Assembly (NCBI GenBank): GCA_000997465.1
Contig: LCBW01000032.1
Coordinates: forward strand, 1-6,454
Source: Parcubacteria group bacterium GW2011_GWC1_41_7
GTDB lineage: Bacteria; Patescibacteriota; Minisyncoccia; UBA6257; HR35
Reading direction: 5' to 3'
Length of the DNA stretch: 6,454 nt
The notes beneath the pieces were generated by a model. It ran no database searches. It saw only the letters and a list, made by a program, of their open reading frames with translations, and was not told the origin of the DNA. The position numbers were made by a program, and so were the translations under genes. This document shows, one piece after another, positions 4,648 to 6,454 of the stretch. The number at the start of each line of letters is the position of its first letter. The stretch's first letter is position 1.

Positions 4648-5274
4648 ATGCAAATAAAGCTTAAAAGCTTAAAATTTTTTTTGTTATTTTCAAAGAATAT
4701 TTACGGGAGTATTGTTTTTCCTTATGAAACCTACCGTAAACTGGCAAAGGGAGGAAACTTGCCGCAGTCGGTTTTTGTTTTCCTTTTGATTTTTTCCTAT
4801 TTTTCTTTTTCTACTTTGGCAAGAAACGGTTTAAGAACAAATCCTTATGTTCTAACGCTAAGCTTTAGCAAGGTTTCTTTTGGATTTATTCTTAGTTCGA
4901 TCATAGTTTTATTTTTGCTTGTATTTCTTGGCAGACTGTTTGGGGGAAAAGGAAGTTTAAAAAATATTTTCCTTCCCTGGAGTTATTCTCTTCTGCCGAC
5001 TTTTCTTTGGTTTTTAATAACCTTGGTTTTTTATATCTTTTTTCCTCCACCGAGAACCACTTCTCTTTTAGGACAGATTTTTTCCCTGATTTTTATCGCC
5101 TTTTCCCTTTTTCTCTTTTACTGGAAATTTATCCTTTATTATCTAACCCTTCGCTTTGGGATGAAAATGGATTTATTACGAATAATTGGAGTTAGCATCA
5201 TCTTCTTTCCCCTTTTGTTTTTATATTCGATCGTGATTTATAAATTGAAAGTGTTTAGAGTTCCTTTCATATAA
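4648..5274 (+). CDS. YIP1-family-like five-helix membrane protein
   Basis: 208 residues, ATG at 4648. After an N-terminal region with FPYETYRKLAKGGNLPQS, hydrophobic helices lie at about 40-57, 77-96, 110-132, 141-160 and 176-197. The leading P-x-E-T-Y-x-x-L segment, the GGKGSLKN loop and PWSYSLLPTFLW at the start of the third helix resemble bacterial YIP1-domain proteins, a multi-pass group of poorly known function. The call is by pattern, not by alignment. The composition is very rich in Phe and Leu, with T-rich coding DNA. It precedes ispH by 73 bp and may be transcribed separately, since a possible ispH promoter lies at its 3' end. The 81-bp spacer before it (4567-4647) shows no clear promoter or terminator, and no Shine-Dalgarno site is present. 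Confidence 0.65.
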   Translation: MQIKLKSLKFFLLFSKNIYGSIVFPYETYRKLAKGGNLPQSVFVFLLIFSYFSFSTLARNGLRTNPYVLTLSFSKVSFGFILSSIIVLFLLVFLGRLFGGKGSLKNIFLPWSYSLLPTFLWFLITLVFYIFFPPPRTTSLLGQIFSLIFIAFSLFLFYWKFILYYLTLRFGMKMDLLRIIGVSIIFFPLLFLYSIVIYKLKVFRVPFI

Positions 5275-5275
5275 C
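5245..5275 (+). promoter_or_regulatory. Possible promoter of ispH-dxr
   Basis: TTGAAA (5245-5250), 19 bp, TATAAC (5270-5275): 5/6 matches in each hexamer but a long spacer. It lies within the last codons and stop of the upstream gene. If used, transcription would start near 5282 and the leader would carry both heptamer arrays. Confidence 0.35.
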
Positions 5276-5307
5276 GTGTAACTTGTAACATGTAACATGT
5301 AACACAA
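5273..5307. repeat. Heptamer array AACATGT (5 units)
   Basis: Units AACGTGT, AACTTGT, AACATGT, AACATGT, AACACAA in perfect 7-bp register. It begins inside the TAA stop of the YIP1-like gene. Confidence 0.75.
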
Positions 5308-5324
5308 GAGGGAATGAAAATTAC

Positions 5325-5359
5325 AAATGATAAATGTCAAATGACAAATGACAAATAAA
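5325..5359. repeat. Heptamer array AAATGAC covering the ispH start codon (5 units)
   Basis: Units AAATGAT, AAATGTC, AAATGAC, AAATGAC, AAATAAA in 7-bp register. Each of the first four carries an ATG, and the fourth (5348-5350) is the ispH start. Its unit sequence is unrelated to that of the array 18 bp upstream. Confidence 0.75.
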
Positions 5360-6295
5360 TCAAAAGTTCAAAAAAGAAAAATAATCTATCTGGTTAAACC
5401 AAGAGGTTTCTGTGCTGGTGTTAAGCGGGCAGTGGAGATTGTTGAGGTAGCCATCCGAAAATATGGGGTCCCTCTTTATGTGCGCCATCAGATAGTTCAC
5501 AACCGACGGGTGGTTGCGGATTTTGAGAAACAAGGAGTTGTTTTTGTGGAAAAAATAAATGAAGTCCCCAAAGGCGCCAAAATTATATTCAGCGCTCATG
5601 GCAGTCCTCCGTCTTTATATAAAGAGGCTTTGCAAAGAGGACTAACGATAATTGACGCTACTTGTCCATTGGTGACCAAAGTACATCTTGAAGCCAAAAG
5701 ATACGAAAAGGAAGGTTATTTCATTGTCTATCTTGGCGATAAAGACCATCCTGAACCAAAAGGAGTTTTGGGCGAGATTAAAGCTTCTTCAGCCGTTTTA
5801 ATAGAGAATTTAGAAGATGCTAAAAAACTTACCCTTTCCGATAAAAAAAAGATTGTCATACTTACTCAAACAACGTTAAGTTTTGACGATACTAAAGAAA
5901 TTGTTATTTATTTACAGAAACAATTTCCTCATCTTACTTTGCCTCCGGCATTTGACATTTGTTATGCGACCCAAAATCGCCAAGAAGCAGTAAAGGCGCT
6001 TGCGAAAATGGTTGATGTGATTCTGGTGGTCGGTTCAAGAGAAAGCTCCAATTCGAAGCGTCTCAAAGATTTGGGAATAGCATGCGGCAGACCAACGTAT
6101 TTGGTTGATGACAGTTCGCAAATCAAGGAAAACTGGTTTGAAAATGCAGACAAAGTAGGTGTGACTGCCGGGGCTTCCACACCTGATAGATTGATTAGTG
6201 AAATCGTACAGTACATCCGCAAATCCGGCGTTGCCGTTGAGGAATTAGAAATTATACACGAACAAATAAGTTTTGCTTTGCCTATAAAAATATGA
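5348..6295 (+). CDS. ispH: 4-hydroxy-3-methylbut-2-enyl diphosphate reductase
   Basis: 315 residues, full family length. This [4Fe-4S] enzyme makes IPP and DMAPP from HMBPP, the last step of the MEP pathway, in the cytoplasm. All three cluster Cys are visible: C22 in KPRGFCAGV, C106 in DATCPLV and C205 in DICYATQNRQ. Substrate-pocket residues also match: H51 (IVHN), H84 (AHG), H134 and E136 (HPE), T176 (TQTTLS), S233-S234-N235 (RESSNSKRL) and S277 (TAGASTP). The stretch after HPE (PKGVLGEI) departs from the usual V-x-G-T-x-G-Q. The ATG at 5348 is the first possible start, since an in-frame TGA lies at 5342-5344; it adds about 10 basic residues (TNKSKVQKRK) before the conserved core and has no Shine-Dalgarno site. 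The start lies inside a heptamer array. The stop overlaps the dxr start (ATGA), so the two are co-translated. Confidence 0.97.
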   Translation: MTNKSKVQKRKIIYLVKPRGFCAGVKRAVEIVEVAIRKYGVPLYVRHQIVHNRRVVADFEKQGVVFVEKINEVPKGAKIIFSAHGSPPSLYKEALQRGLTIIDATCPLVTKVHLEAKRYEKEGYFIVYLGDKDHPEPKGVLGEIKASSAVLIENLEDAKKLTLSDKKKIVILTQTTLSFDDTKEIVIYLQKQFPHLTLPPAFDICYATQNRQEAVKALAKMVDVILVVGSRESSNSKRLKDLGIACGRPTYLVDDSSQIKENWFENADKVGVTAGASTPDRLISEIVQYIRKSGVAVEELEIIHEQISFALPIKI

Positions 6296-6454
6296 AAAAA
6301 ATTCTTCTTTTAGGTTCCACTGGATCAATAGGACAGCAAACCCTAGAGGTTGTCCGCCAGCAGAAAAAATTTAAAGTTGTTGGTTTGGCTTGCCGCAACA
6401 ATATTGCTTTGTTGCAAAAACAAATCAACGAATTTTCACCCTCGTTTGTTTGTC
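6292..6454 (+). CDS. dxr: 1-deoxy-D-xylulose 5-phosphate reductoisomerase (N-terminus only)
   Basis: 54 codons are visible before the right edge. MKKILLLGSTGSIGQQTLEV is the NADPH-binding start of Dxr (IspC) with the diagnostic GSTGSIGxxTL motif, followed by a segment with VVGLACRNNIALLQKQI that fits the second strand and helix of the Rossmann fold. Dxr converts DXP to MEP, the first committed step of the MEP pathway. The ATG overlaps the ispH TGA by 4 bp, so the first committed and last enzymes of the pathway share an operon. The catalytic half is outside the window. Confidence 0.95.
   Translation, partial: MKKILLLGSTGSIGQQTLEVVRQQKKFKVVGLACRNNIALLQKQINEFSPSFVC

Noticed and set aside
5273..5359. 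CRISPR array or riboswitch before ispH
   Set aside because: Units are only 7 bp and directly adjacent, with no spacers; no riboswitch-like paired architecture could be recognised.

Overview
The window looks like a piece of a Candidate Phyla Radiation (Patescibacteria) genome, most likely Microgenomates-like. The grounds are a small-protein type IV secretion pilin array of the kind common in those genomes, a VirB6/TrbL-like polytopic protein with the stretch MFRMKLGAQ...TIQAALPNIV...LITFSYAIAGLLVD, short AT-rich spacers, very few Shine-Dalgarno sites and moderate-to-low GC. TGA is used as a normal stop, so code 25 is not suggested. The lineage is inferred from family knowledge, not from a search.

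Minus strand, 1-3615 (read right to left): five small two-helix proteins of the VirB2/TrbC-like T4SS pilin type lie in tandem (3298-3615, 2829-3206, 2433-2813, 1961-2356, 1575-1928). They are followed by a long secreted/polytopic VirB6/TrbL-like protein that runs off the left edge (1-1532). The five pilins share a hydrophobic helix, a short polar loop with a (S)SGG(D/E)xxxxxxARN core and a second helix, but otherwise diverge. Three promoters with a perfect TTGACA box can be read on this strand: before the first pilin, before the fourth pilin (which also has the only strong Shine-Dalgarno sequence) and before the VirB6-like gene. The first two also share the same -10 (TACACTT) and the same 18-bp spacer.

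Plus strand, 3616-4566: divergent from the pilin cluster, and with an overlapping promoter region, is a sigma-70 family gene broken by a frameshift. About 17 bp appear to be missing exactly where the conserved ED..QD motif of region 2 should be. It is followed by a 77-residue single-helix membrane protein. This gene pair next to the pilin array would make a plausible local regulator, but the sigma gene cannot be intact as read.

Plus strand, 4648-6454: a five-helix membrane protein resembling the YIP1 family, then ispH and the start of dxr, overlapping by 4 bp. These are the last enzyme and the first committed enzyme of the non-mevalonate (MEP) isoprenoid pathway.

Several intergenic spacers are built from degenerate tandem repeats of 7 or 8 bp with unrelated unit sequences (AAATTAA, AATTTGA/AATTTAA, NGGTAANN, AACATGT, AAATGAC). 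These arrays touch or enter adjacent coding ends, including the ispH start codon. No stretch over 300 bases lacks a gene. I saw no RNA gene, insertion sequence, CRISPR array or convincing intrinsic terminator.
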